A stretch of DNA of 64,000 nt from Stieleria sp. JC731 (GTDB taxonomy: Bacteria > Planctomycetota > Planctomycetia > Pirellulales > Pirellulaceae): NCBI RefSeq assembly GCF_020966635.1, contig NZ_JAJKFQ010000002.1, forward strand, positions 1-64,000, written 5' to 3'. This document shows positions 9,237-17,885 of this stretch, piece by piece. Numbering within the stretch: position 1 is the stretch's first letter; every line of letters starts with the position of its first letter. Both the position numbers and the translations under genes were made by a program. The notes under the pieces are model-generated. The model saw nothing but the letters and a program-made list of their open reading frames with translations. It was not told the DNA's origin and searched no databases.

Positions 9237-12200
9237 GGCGTTGTAATTGCCTCATCCAAGTTCATTAGCACACGAGCGACGAGCATCCAGGGCGACGGAT
9301 GATCAGCTTGAGACTGATAGAATTGCAAAATCGACTCAACCTCTTGTTCCATCGGTTCTCGAGCGAGCACTCGCCGAAACATGCGACGGATCACCGTTCT
9401 GGGTTCAACATCATCTGAAGCACAGTCACGAAGGGTTTGATCGGCCAAGGCCTCCGCGATTTCGATGTACATCGCGTCGTTGAGCAACGTCAATGCTTGA
9501 AGGGGCGTCGTGCTACGATCACGCTTGGCTAAACACACTTCGCCCGATGGTCCATCAAAGGTTGCGAACGCGGCAAAGGGCGCGGTTCGTTTGCTGAACG
9601 TATACAACGATCGACGATACCGATCCGCACCCTTTGAAACCGGCCAGGCTGGTTTGCCATAGGCAATTTCCGACACCGCTTGTGGCTGCGGCGGACGCAC
9701 GCTGGGACCGCCGATTTCAGCGGTCAGCAATCCTGATGCGGAAAGGAACGCGTCTCGGATACGTTCGGCGTCGTAGCGTCGGTAAGGAAAGGAGGACAGC
9801 AATCGATTGTTAGGATCAGATTGCGGCGGAGCCTCCACTGCCTGTCGATAGGTTGCCGACAGCACAATCTCGCGATGCAAACGCTTGATCGACCAGTTCC
9901 ATCCGCTCGCTGATCGATCGCGAAGACGAACAGCGAGATAGTCCAACAACTGGGGATGCGTTGGGGATTCACTTTGAGTCCCAAAGTCACCCGACGTTTT
10001 GACGATCCCGGTTCCGAAAAATTCTCGCCAGGCTCGGTTTGCCGTTACACGTCCGACAAGCGGATTGGCATCGCTAACCAACCACTGTGCCAATCCCAAA
10101 CGATCACTTGGCTGCTCGTCTGCTTCATTGGACAAGAACATTGGGACTGCAGGCTGAACGGCTTCTTTGGCCTGCAAGTACTCGCCACGATGATGTCGGT
10201 GAGTCAGTCGAGGATTATCGCTAGGGCGTTCATCAAGCACCATCGTTCTGATTTCCGACGGCATCGATCGCCGAAGCTGAGTGATTGGCTTTCGGTGTTC
10301 GGACATCGATTCATCCGAACGCAGGTACTCGATCGCTAAACCAGTAATTTGATTCTGTGAATGACCGTCCAAATCGACCTTGCCCGATGAAGCGGCTACG
10401 AAAGCCTGCTGTAAATCCACGGGCAGAGCCGAGGCTTTGGGAACCGAATCCGTTGTCACCGAAATTCGAAAATGTCCTAGGCCTGCAACGTAGTGGCGTT
10501 CAAACAACAGCTCCACAGTCCACGGCTGGTCCAAGCTGGCTGGCTTTGCCAATGGGATCACCAGCCGATGCGATTGCCCGCTATCACCGGGAATGGACCA
10601 TCCGGTCGACCCGTCATCATCGAAGACATTGCCCGGATAGGTTTTACCGTTTCCGGCATCAGCGTTTGGGACCGACGTTGAGCCGACAGCGAGGTCTACC
10701 GTTTTATCGCCAAGCTTGACATCCACTTCGCTGAGGAAAAAGTCGCCGCGGCGGCCTTCATAAAAAGCGAGCCCCGGACCGTTCGCTGGCAGCGTCGGAT
10801 GTGCGAGTGCTTCGATACGAATGGCGGTGACAGCATCGCCATCGACCGGTGGCATCGTCAACGTATAAACATCGCGTTTGGTCGCGTCCCCCGATGCTAA
10901 CACCGAACCGTCTTCGAGGACTTGCAGTCGCGGCATTGTGGACTGCATCGATCGGGGTGAAACAGTCTTCCATTGGTTTAGTTCGCCGAGCTGTCGTTCT
11001 GCCCAGGAGCGAAAACCATTGAACAAGTCGTCGTTCTTGTTTTCGCCAAGCAGTTCTCGCTGAACCACTTCATGTTCCAATGCGTTAGCCTGCTGTTCGA
11101 TCGCCTCGCGTTTCTTTACTAATGTTTGCGAATCCGCGTTCATCTCCGGTTCGTCAGCGTTGTTCATCAGCGCCATCAACGCGTAGTAGTCCGTATGTGT
11201 AATCGGATCAAACTTATGTGTATGGCACTGGGCACATCCGGTGGTCAATCCCATCCAAACCGTTCCCGTTGTCGCCACCCGATCCACCATCGCATAAAAG
11301 CGATACTCCAAGGGATCGATGCCGCCTTCTTCGTTCAGCATCGTATTGCGGTGAAAGCCCGTGGCAATTTTCTGTTGCTGGGTTGGGTTGTCGAGCATAT
11401 CACCGGCAAGCTGTTCGATCGAAAACTGATCAAAGGGCAGATCTCGGTTCATCGATTGGATCACCCAGTCACGATAAGGCCAAATCGTGCGTGGACGGTC
11501 TTTCTCATAACCGTTGGTATCGCTGTAGCGAGCCAGGTCCAACCAAGATCGAGCCCAGCGTTCGCCATAGCGAGGCGATTCAATCAATCGATCTACCAAG
11601 CGCTCGTACGCATCGGGACGGTCATCGGCGAGAAATCGGTCTACCGCTTCAACACTTGGAACGGTTCCTAACAAGTCCATGTGAACTCGTCGAATCAAAG
11701 CGGCTCGATCGGCTTCCCGGCTAGGTTTCAAAGATGCCGCTTCCAGTTTCGCCAACACAAACCGATCAATCGGATTGCGGCACCACTGCACGTTGTCGAC
11801 TGCAGGGATTGACGGAAGGGCTGGTGTTACAAACGACCAATGTTGGTTGTAGACCGCTCCCGATTGAATCCATTGACGGATCGTCTGGATGTCCGCTTCC
11901 TTTAGCGGTGGATGGCTTTCTGCCGGCGGCATCCTCAGATCATCATCATCGGAAGTGATCCGGATGAGCAATTCACTTTCGTCAGGATGATTCAGATCGA
12001 TCGCTTGATAGCCGCCCAAATCGCGGCGTGATCCGTCCTGGGTATCTAGCCGCAAGTCAGCAGCACGTGTTTCTTCGTCAGGTCCATGACAAGCGTAGCA
12101 ATGCTTCGCCAAGATCGGACGAATGTCACGATTGAAATCCGGTGAGGCGCCCTCGGCTTTTACAAAGCCAACAGGAACCAGAACAAACCAAACACCAAAC

Positions 12201-12244
12201 AACGCTGGTGCGATCGCCAATCGATGGCGGGGCAAGAAAGACAT
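9233..12244 (-). CDS. Large PSCyt1-DUF1549-DUF1553 (PSD1) protein
   Basis: A 1003-residue secreted protein and the first gene of the four-gene operon. It has an N-terminal signal peptide, a PSCyt1 heme motif CYACH near residue 50, a DUF1549 domain at about 155-370 with a second heme motif (CAQCHTHKFDP), and a C-terminal DUF1553 domain (about 690-980; LVGRVTANRAWREFFGTG). The roughly 300 residues between DUF1549 and DUF1553 are beta-rich with a jellyroll flavour (VYTLTMPPVDGDAVTAIRIEAL, GWSIPGD) and may be a discoidin-like carbohydrate-binding region; that part is tentative. This insert accounts for most of the extra length compared with the 827-residue paralogue. Enzymatic activity is unknown. 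Confidence 0.9.
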   Translation of the reverse strand: MSFLPRHRLAIAPALFGVWFVLVPVGFVKAEGASPDFNRDIRPILAKHCYACHGPDEETRAADLRLDTQDGSRRDLGGYQAIDLNHPDESELLIRITSDDDDLRMPPAESHPPLKEADIQTIRQWIQSGAVYNQHWSFVTPALPSIPAVDNVQWCRNPIDRFVLAKLEAASLKPSREADRAALIRRVHMDLLGTVPSVEAVDRFLADDRPDAYERLVDRLIESPRYGERWARSWLDLARYSDTNGYEKDRPRTIWPYRDWVIQSMNRDLPFDQFSIEQLAGDMLDNPTQQQKIATGFHRNTMLNEEGGIDPLEYRFYAMVDRVATTGTVWMGLTTGCAQCHTHKFDPITHTDYYALMALMNNADEPEMNADSQTLVKKREAIEQQANALEHEVVQRELLGENKNDDLFNGFRSWAERQLGELNQWKTVSPRSMQSTMPRLQVLEDGSVLASGDATKRDVYTLTMPPVDGDAVTAIRIEALAHPTLPANGPGLAFYEGRRGDFFLSEVDVKLGDKTVDLAVGSTSVPNADAGNGKTYPGNVFDDDGSTGWSIPGDSGQSHRLVIPLAKPASLDQPWTVELLFERHYVAGLGHFRISVTTDSVPKASALPVDLQQAFVAASSGKVDLDGHSQNQITGLAIEYLRSDESMSEHRKPITQLRRSMPSEIRTMVLDERPSDNPRLTHRHHRGEYLQAKEAVQPAVPMFLSNEADEQPSDRLGLAQWLVSDANPLVGRVTANRAWREFFGTGIVKTSGDFGTQSESPTHPQLLDYLAVRLRDRSASGWNWSIKRLHREIVLSATYRQAVEAPPQSDPNNRLLSSFPYRRYDAERIRDAFLSASGLLTAEIGGPSVRPPQPQAVSEIAYGKPAWPVSKGADRYRRSLYTFSKRTAPFAAFATFDGPSGEVCLAKRDRSTTPLQALTLLNDAMYIEIAEALADQTLRDCASDDVEPRTVIRRMFRRVLAREPMEQEVESILQFYQSQADHPSPWMLVARVLMNLDEAITTP

Positions 12245-12319
12245 TGCGGCGGGGGGTGATAGGCGGGAGGTTGCGTTGCCTCCATGATACCCAATCAGTG
12301 ACCCGGACGCCGTCGGAAC

Positions 12320-13474
12320 CTATGTGTGCTTTTCCGAATCGTTTGCAATTTGTTTCGGCTCGCCTTCCTGTGAAAGGTCTGCTTCTGTCGACGCTTGCGA
12401 ATCCGTCAGTTCAGCTTGACCGGGGGAAGCAGACTTGGTGTCAACGGCTGGGTCAACGGCTAACGCCCCAGCCTCAGCGACCAGCTCTAGCTCCGCAGAG
12501 TTAGTCGCCTGCTTCGCCGCCAGTGCACCGCTATGAATTTCGTGTCCGACCAAACAGGTCATTCCGGCAAGCAGAGGCAACCAGTAATAAAGGATCCGAA
12601 AAATCAAAACGGATGCCAAAACCGAGTCACCCACAGAACCTTTCAGAAGCGCCAGCAAAATGACCTCCAGTACACCTAGCCCACCAGGGACTTGGGTCAT
12701 CATTGCGACACCAATGGCAACCAAGAATGCGGCGAGCACTTGGGCAAACGGAACCATCGAATCGCCAGGTAGCACCAAGTACAGCGCCGTTGCCGAAATC
12801 AGCAGGTCAGTTGCCGCTACCGATGCTTGGACAAACATCAACCCAGGACTCGGCGGTCGTAGATGCAACTCGCCGATCGGCCAAGGCTTTCGCCAAACAA
12901 AACAGACCAGGGAATAACCGAACGCTAACGACAACAAAATCCAGCCGAGAGTCTGCGTTCCGAATGGCAAATTCACGTCAGCAGGAAGCTGCAATGGCAC
13001 CCAAACCAAAACCATCCCGCCTAGGAACCACCAACCGCTCCAGAACGTCAGCCCGACAACCGAAATTAGCGCCAGGATCTGCCCCGGTGATAATCCCCAC
13101 TGGGAGTAAAACCGAAAGCGGATCGGAGCCCCCGCCAGCAACGTTCCCAGGTTATTGCCGAGCGAAAATCCCGAGATCGAAACCAACAACACACGCCGCA
13201 GCGGCAGACTCCGTGCGACATAGCGCAGCGCTAAAATGTCGTAAGCCGTCAGCATGATGTAGTTCAGCGTGACCAGAAACGCGGCGATCACGATCTGACT
13301 TGCGGGAACGCCGGTAAACCCGCGTTTGAATTCTTCCCAAGTCAACTGCCGCGCTTCGTTGACGAGCAATCGCAGCGCCAACAGAAACAACAGGGCAGCC
13401 ATCACTGGCCCGATGTACTTTCGGATTCGTTTAGTGACCAAGGAATCAAGCCCGGGCGGTGAGACAGAGAGCAA
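12320..13474 (-). CDS. YbhN/UPF0104 (MprF flippase-like) membrane protein
   Basis: About 384 residues with roughly eight hydrophobic helices from residue 22 to about 310, then a 65-residue hydrophilic Ala/Glu-rich tail. The pattern and the segments ISGFSLGNNLGTLLAGAPIRFRFY and MTQVPGGLGVLEVILL in pieces match the lysylphosphatidylglycerol synthase transmembrane (UPF0104/YbhN) family, some members of which move lipids across the membrane. No synthase domain is fused. The 5' end is uncertain: the frame opens with a TTG at 13474 without a clear ribosome binding site, and another TTG lies eleven codons further in. It is 75 bases upstream of the PSCyt operon but on the same strand, so co-transcription is possible. 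Confidence 0.8.
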   Translation of the reverse strand: MLSVSPPGLDSLVTKRIRKYIGPVMAALLFLLALRLLVNEARQLTWEEFKRGFTGVPASQIVIAAFLVTLNYIMLTAYDILALRYVARSLPLRRVLLVSISGFSLGNNLGTLLAGAPIRFRFYSQWGLSPGQILALISVVGLTFWSGWWFLGGMVLVWVPLQLPADVNLPFGTQTLGWILLSLAFGYSLVCFVWRKPWPIGELHLRPPSPGLMFVQASVAATDLLISATALYLVLPGDSMVPFAQVLAAFLVAIGVAMMTQVPGGLGVLEVILLALLKGSVGDSVLASVLIFRILYYWLPLLAGMTCLVGHEIHSGALAAKQATNSAELELVAEAGALAVDPAVDTKSASPGQAELTDSQASTEADLSQEGEPKQIANDSEKHT

Positions 13475-13901
13475 GGAACAGGGGGAACAGGGGGCAGTGA
13501 ACTAAGATCGAGTGACTTAAAGACAGTAAATCAAAGGCAGTGAACTTCGGATGGTTCGCGTACAAACACACTTGCGTACAAAACATTCGCATACAACTGG
13601 GGCATCGGCGGGGTCACCGAAGCCTTCTCCGATAAAGCTGGCAAAATGCTTCGCTAACGACGGCTCTTGGCCATCAAGTTTGCGCCATTTGTCAAAACGC
13701 CGGTCGTGCGTCAATCCATGCTAGTTCGGTTTTCGTCGCGGGCCTATGGTAACGAGACCTGATAGGAACTGGGTAGTGCAGACAAACACGTCAGGCAAGC
13801 TGAATTGACGGTGATTTACCGCGATTGGTCTGCGCCGTAAAGTGTGGCATCGATGGCTCCTATCGAAAGAACCAACACAAACGAGAATCGGCAGAATTAC
13901 G
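13475..13901. other. Intergenic region, no supported gene
   Basis: This 427-bp stretch separates two divergent genes, so it should hold promoters for both, but I cannot place them with confidence. It has short repeated words: CAGTGAAC twice (near 13495 and 13539), and three loose copies of GCGTACAAA at 13558, 13574 and 13589 with 15-16 bp spacing. A 65-codon minus frame at 13517-13714 has no recognisable features and is not called. Confidence 0.5.
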
Positions 13902-15293
13902 ATGAAAACGGTCCGACACGAACTGGTTGTCCTTGGAGGTGGTCCCGCAGGTTATGTGGCTGCGATTCGAGCCGCCCAATTGGGATTCGACGTCGCCTGC
14001 GTGGACGAAAACGCTCGGTTTGGCGGGACCTGCTTGCGTGTCGGATGCATCCCTAGCAAAGCTCTGTTGGAATCCAGTCATCTTTACGACGAAGCCAAGA
14101 ATCACTTCGCCGGCCACGGTCTGAAGGTCAGCGGACTGGAACTGGACCTGGCCGCGATGATGGAACGCAAAAACAAGATCGTCGATCAGTTGACCGGTGG
14201 AATCGGAATGCTGTTCAAGTCGAACAAGGTGACGCCTTACAACGGCCGCGGCAAATTGCGTGATCTAAATTCTGTGATCGTCAGCGGAGAAGAAGAAGTC
14301 GTCATCGAAGCAGACCGAATTCTTATCGCGGTTGGCAGCGTCCCGGCCGGCCTTCGTGGTGTCGAAATGGACGGGGACCGCATCGGCAACAGCACCACAG
14401 CATTGAGCTTTCCCGATGTTCCAGAACGCCTGGTTGTGATCGGTGGCGGTTACATCGGAATGGAACTCGGCAGCGTCTGGAATCGCCTCGGAAGTGAGAC
14501 GATTGTCTTGGAAGCGGCCGACCGAATCTTTCCCGGAATCGACGCCGACATGGCGAAGATGGCAGACCGTCAATACAAAAAACAGGGCATCTCGATTCGC
14601 ACCAAAACGTTCGTCAAATCAGCGACCGTGAAAGGCGACAAGTGCATCGTCGAAATCCAAGACGGCGATCCGATCGAATGCGACCGCGTACTGCTATCGA
14701 CCGGTCGGCGCCCAGCGACGGACGAAATCGGACTCGAATCGATCGGGCTCGAAACAGACCGAATGGGCTTCATCCCGGTAAACGAGAACTTTGAAACCTC
14801 GGTCGAGAATATCTACGCGACGGGCGACTGCATCGGCGGCGCGATGTTGGCACACAAAGCCATGGAAGAAGCGATCGTGTGCATCGAACGCATGGCAGGC
14901 ATGAAGACTCATGTCAATTACGATGTCATTCCGGCAATCGTTTATACCCATCCCGAAATCGCCAGTGTCGGAAAGTCAGAAGACCAGCTCAAAGAAGCAG
15001 GTATCAAATACAAGAAAGGCGTCGGCTTCTTCGGTGCCAATGGACGCGCTCAAACACTGGGCGAATCCGAAGGCCGCGTCAAGATTCTTGCCGATGCGGA
15101 AACCGATCGGGTGCTCGGAGTTCACATCATCGGAGCTCACGCTGGCGACTTGATTGCCGAGGCCGCCGCGGCGATGGAATTCGGCGCTAGCAGCGAAGAC
15201 ATCGCACGAACCTGCCACGCACACCCAACGCTGGCCGAGGTCGTTCATGAAGCCGCGCTCGCTGTCGACAAGCGGGCTATCCACACTGCTTAG
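13902..15293 (+). CDS. lpdA: Dihydrolipoyl dehydrogenase (E3), first copy
   Basis: A 463-residue flavoprotein disulfide reductase that reoxidises dihydrolipoamide with NAD+ in 2-oxoacid dehydrogenase or glycine cleavage complexes. The FAD-binding GGGPAG is at about 12-17, the redox-active disulfide GGTCLRVGC at about 42-50, the NAD-binding GGGYIGMELGSVW near 180, and the C-terminal active-site HxHPTLAEVVHEA near 440. I start it at the ATG at 13902, just before the FAD motif; an in-frame ATG at 13842 would add 20 residues unlike the family. No E1 or E2 gene is nearby. A second E3 gene lies at 23403-24827 and is only moderately similar. Confidence 0.93.
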   Translation: MKTVRHELVVLGGGPAGYVAAIRAAQLGFDVACVDENARFGGTCLRVGCIPSKALLESSHLYDEAKNHFAGHGLKVSGLELDLAAMMERKNKIVDQLTGGIGMLFKSNKVTPYNGRGKLRDLNSVIVSGEEEVVIEADRILIAVGSVPAGLRGVEMDGDRIGNSTTALSFPDVPERLVVIGGGYIGMELGSVWNRLGSETIVLEAADRIFPGIDADMAKMADRQYKKQGISIRTKTFVKSATVKGDKCIVEIQDGDPIECDRVLLSTGRRPATDEIGLESIGLETDRMGFIPVNENFETSVENIYATGDCIGGAMLAHKAMEEAIVCIERMAGMKTHVNYDVIPAIVYTHPEIASVGKSEDQLKEAGIKYKKGVGFFGANGRAQTLGESEGRVKILADAETDRVLGVHIIGAHAGDLIAEAAAAMEFGASSEDIARTCHAHPTLAEVVHEAALAVDKRAIHTA

Positions 15294-15417
15294 TGCCGTC
15301 GCAGATCATTCATTTGGGAATGGCGGCGCTCCCACGGAGCCGGCAAGTGAAGCGTCTCGGTTCTGCCGAAGCATCGCCTTCCCACAATGAATTTTCGGTT
15401 GCCTTACCGCTAGACGA

Positions 15418-15618
15418 CTAGTTCTTGTCAGATGCGACGACCGTTGCGGCAAACATCGGTGTGCCGCTATAGGAATGGTGCGTCCACAATCCACGACCTG
15501 GGTGTTCACGGCGTTCTGCGGTGCTACGGACATGCCCTGCGTCTGCGACCGAAGCGACATACCCAGACGCAGTTAAGACAGCAACGGCAACCAATGCGTG
15601 ACGAATGAAACGTGACAT
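15418..15618 (-). CDS. Small exported protein of unknown function
   Basis: A 66-residue product with a convincing signal peptide: basic start (SRFIRHA), hydrophobic core (LVAVAVLTASGYVASVA) and cleavage near ADA-GH. The mature part would be only about 38 residues, rich in His, Arg, Ser and Thr. The ATG is preceded by AAGAGGTAGATAG, a good ribosome binding site, which is the main reason for calling it. I recognise no family. The 359 bp upstream contains a perfect 14-bp palindrome and may hold its promoter. Confidence 0.6.
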   Translation of the reverse strand: MSRFIRHALVAVAVLTASGYVASVADAGHVRSTAERREHPGRGLWTHHSYSGTPMFAATVVASDKN

Positions 15619-15977
15619 CTATCTACCTCTTGTGTGACCGGAAAGATCACTTTGTCGTTCGTAACGACGGTCCTAGAACCGGTCGATTTGGGCCGGACTG
15701 AATCCGCCTATGGCTCAGCCCGCGATGATCTTATGAACAAGAAGCAATCGCATGCCGCGTGCCATTTTGCCGAATGTAGAGTCAGATAACACGTTCTCAA
15801 GTTCATCCAGCTGGATGTCCGCTTGAATTACCTGTAAATAACGTTCTCGCTTTCATCGCAATCACAGAAGCCAAGCAAAAACGCTACTGCAGAAGACTGC
15901 GGTGACGCCATGCTCGCGATTAAACATTGATCGCAACGACCAATTTCTTTCTGCACGCGATGCTTCGCCTGCGACGA
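15619..15977. other. Intergenic region with a 14-bp palindrome
   Basis: No gene is supported in these 359 bp. It contains the perfect palindrome CATCCAGCTGGATG at 15804-15817, and two imperfect copies of ATAAC(AC)GTTCTC..TTCATC near 15786 and 15837. Because the small exported protein gene begins at 15618 and reads away from this region, these are candidate regulatory sites for it; this is inference. Confidence 0.45.
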
Positions 15978-17840
15978 CTACAGCGGGAACTCTTCAGAAG
16001 CTTCGTACAAGGGCAGGTAGCGGTAGTAGACTTCTAAAATCAACGCACACATGCACGTGGTGTAGAGACGACCGCCAACGTCACCCCACTTATCTTCGAA
16101 ATGCCAGCTGCCGGACTCATGTCCCGTCTTGCCTTGGGTTCGAACCAAGTGGTCGCGAAGTTTGGAGTTCCAATCTTCCCAATCACGATGTCGGACATGG
16201 TGCAGTGCCATTGTCGCGTAATAGTCGTGATAGACGTTCGTCAGCGTTGGTCCGGCTTCGGCGATCTTGTCGAATTCACGATCGAAGTATGTCATCCCGG
16301 GCTGTTGTCCCAAATACAACAAAAGCGTCAACCCGATCGCGGTTGTCGTTTTCTCTGGCTTGGGACTGTTGTAACCGAACTGATAACGCGGTTCGCTGCG
16401 AACACTCATCACGAACTTCTTCGCATTCGGGAATGTATCGCTGCGTGTTTGCACACCGGCTTTCTTGGCGGTCACTAAAGACAACACCTGCCATCCGCTG
16501 ATGGTGATGTCACCGGGACGCCCAGGTGTGTAGCCCCAGGAGCCATTGGGGTGCTGGGCGAATGTTGTAAAGTCAGCGGCCTTTTGAACGTGATGAAACA
16601 AATCCGTGTCAACACGATCGTTGATCTTCATCATCGCCATCGCTTCGGACATGGCCAACAATGCGATTCCATGCCCATACATACTGCCACCAAGTTGCCA
16701 GTCGTAGCCGTACTGTGTTTCGAGCGCGACCGATCTCAGATAATAAATTCCCTTCCGAACTTCTTCTTGATAAGGACCGTGGTCTGCGGTGTATCCGGCT
16801 CCTAAAAACGCTAACAGCGCCAAGCCGGTCGCGGCGGTTTTGGGTGTCGGTGTCGTTTCGTTTTCAGGTTTTCCATGCTTACACCGTCCATTGCAAGGCG
16901 CAAGATCAAGGTTAAAAGACCATGACCCGTCCGACTGCTGGTGGGCGGCTAGCCAACGCAAGGCATTTTCAACGGCGGCTTCGCTTTCCGCAGTCGCCCC
17001 AAACTTCTCGCCGTACTTAATACGTCCTTCGGGCGTTCGAGAAGACAATCCGCCACCGCCCATGTAACTCATCATCTGACTGACCTGCGGACCTCCTCCG
17101 CCATTTAACAAATCAGATTCAGATATCTCCATCGGACTGACAGGAAGGATCGTGTCCGATCGAATCGCAGCGAGGTCTTTGTCCAGCTGCATCACGTTGA
17201 CTTCGACTTCGGTATCCAATTGCTGGTCATTGTCGTCTGCCAAGTCCGGTGTGACCGACAGCGATTGGATTGTGACGTCGGTGCTGCTGGTCGACTGGGC
17301 TCCCTTGATTGCGATACCGTTGTCGCTTCCTCCCAGATGAAACGTCAAGAAAGCCAACAAGATCAGCAGCGTTAAATGGATCGCGAGACTGACCAGCCAA
17401 GATGATGTCCGCACCGAACCGAGTCTTTCGATCCACCTCCCCGCAAAAGACGCTTCGCTGTCCTCAGCATCGTTCTCTAAGGCCACAACATCGACATTCG
17501 GTGCGAGAACGTCTATCGGCGGAACATTTGGCGACGAAGCCGGGTGGGATGAATCGGTAAGCTCCGGTTCCGCTTCAATCCTCGGACCTTCAGCTGAGCC
17601 CCTTCCGGAATGGCTTGCCCGGGGCGGCGCGATCAGCGGCGCTGGTTGCGCGTTAACCCGCTTGAAACGCGATGACGGGTCATCACGCCAACGGTCGTTC
17701 GAATCGGTTGCAGCGGTTTTGCGAGTCACAGGAGGGCAAGCGAGGTTGAATACTGTTGGCCGGTGACGGTATCCATCGTCATCGTCAGTATAGCTCGCTG
17801 CTAAATCTTTCCCTAAACGCAGAATCGACAGCCAGCCCAT
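15978..17840 (-). CDS. Squalene-cyclase/prenyltransferase-like repeat protein with membrane anchor
   Basis: A 620-residue protein. Residues 1-140 are hydrophilic and low in complexity, one membrane helix follows at about 144-166 (SLAIHLTLLILLAFLTFHLGG), and the C-terminal 340 residues are alpha/alpha-toroid repeats of the prenyltransferase/squalene oxidase type: ALRWLAAHQQSDGSWSF, GIYYLRSV, AADFTTFAQHPNGSWGY, ISGWQVLSLVTAKK. The DGSW and NGSW turns are the repeat signature. The catalytic Asp motif DxDDTA of true cyclases is absent, so a terpene cyclase role is unlikely. The family is common and uncharacterised in planctomycetes. The topology suggests the toroid faces outside the cytoplasm. 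Confidence 0.8.
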   Translation of the reverse strand: MGWLSILRLGKDLAASYTDDDDGYRHRPTVFNLACPPVTRKTAATDSNDRWRDDPSSRFKRVNAQPAPLIAPPRASHSGRGSAEGPRIEAEPELTDSSHPASSPNVPPIDVLAPNVDVVALENDAEDSEASFAGRWIERLGSVRTSSWLVSLAIHLTLLILLAFLTFHLGGSDNGIAIKGAQSTSSTDVTIQSLSVTPDLADDNDQQLDTEVEVNVMQLDKDLAAIRSDTILPVSPMEISESDLLNGGGGPQVSQMMSYMGGGGLSSRTPEGRIKYGEKFGATAESEAAVENALRWLAAHQQSDGSWSFNLDLAPCNGRCKHGKPENETTPTPKTAATGLALLAFLGAGYTADHGPYQEEVRKGIYYLRSVALETQYGYDWQLGGSMYGHGIALLAMSEAMAMMKINDRVDTDLFHHVQKAADFTTFAQHPNGSWGYTPGRPGDITISGWQVLSLVTAKKAGVQTRSDTFPNAKKFVMSVRSEPRYQFGYNSPKPEKTTTAIGLTLLLYLGQQPGMTYFDREFDKIAEAGPTLTNVYHDYYATMALHHVRHRDWEDWNSKLRDHLVRTQGKTGHESGSWHFEDKWGDVGGRLYTTCMCALILEVYYRYLPLYEASEEFPL

Positions 17841-17885
17841 TCGGGGGTCTGTGCACCTGCCGAGGATTGTGCGGAACGCCAGCCG

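Noticed and set aside
13517-13714. 65-codon minus-strand frame
   Set aside because: No ribosome binding site or domain; it lies in a region with short repeats between divergent genes.
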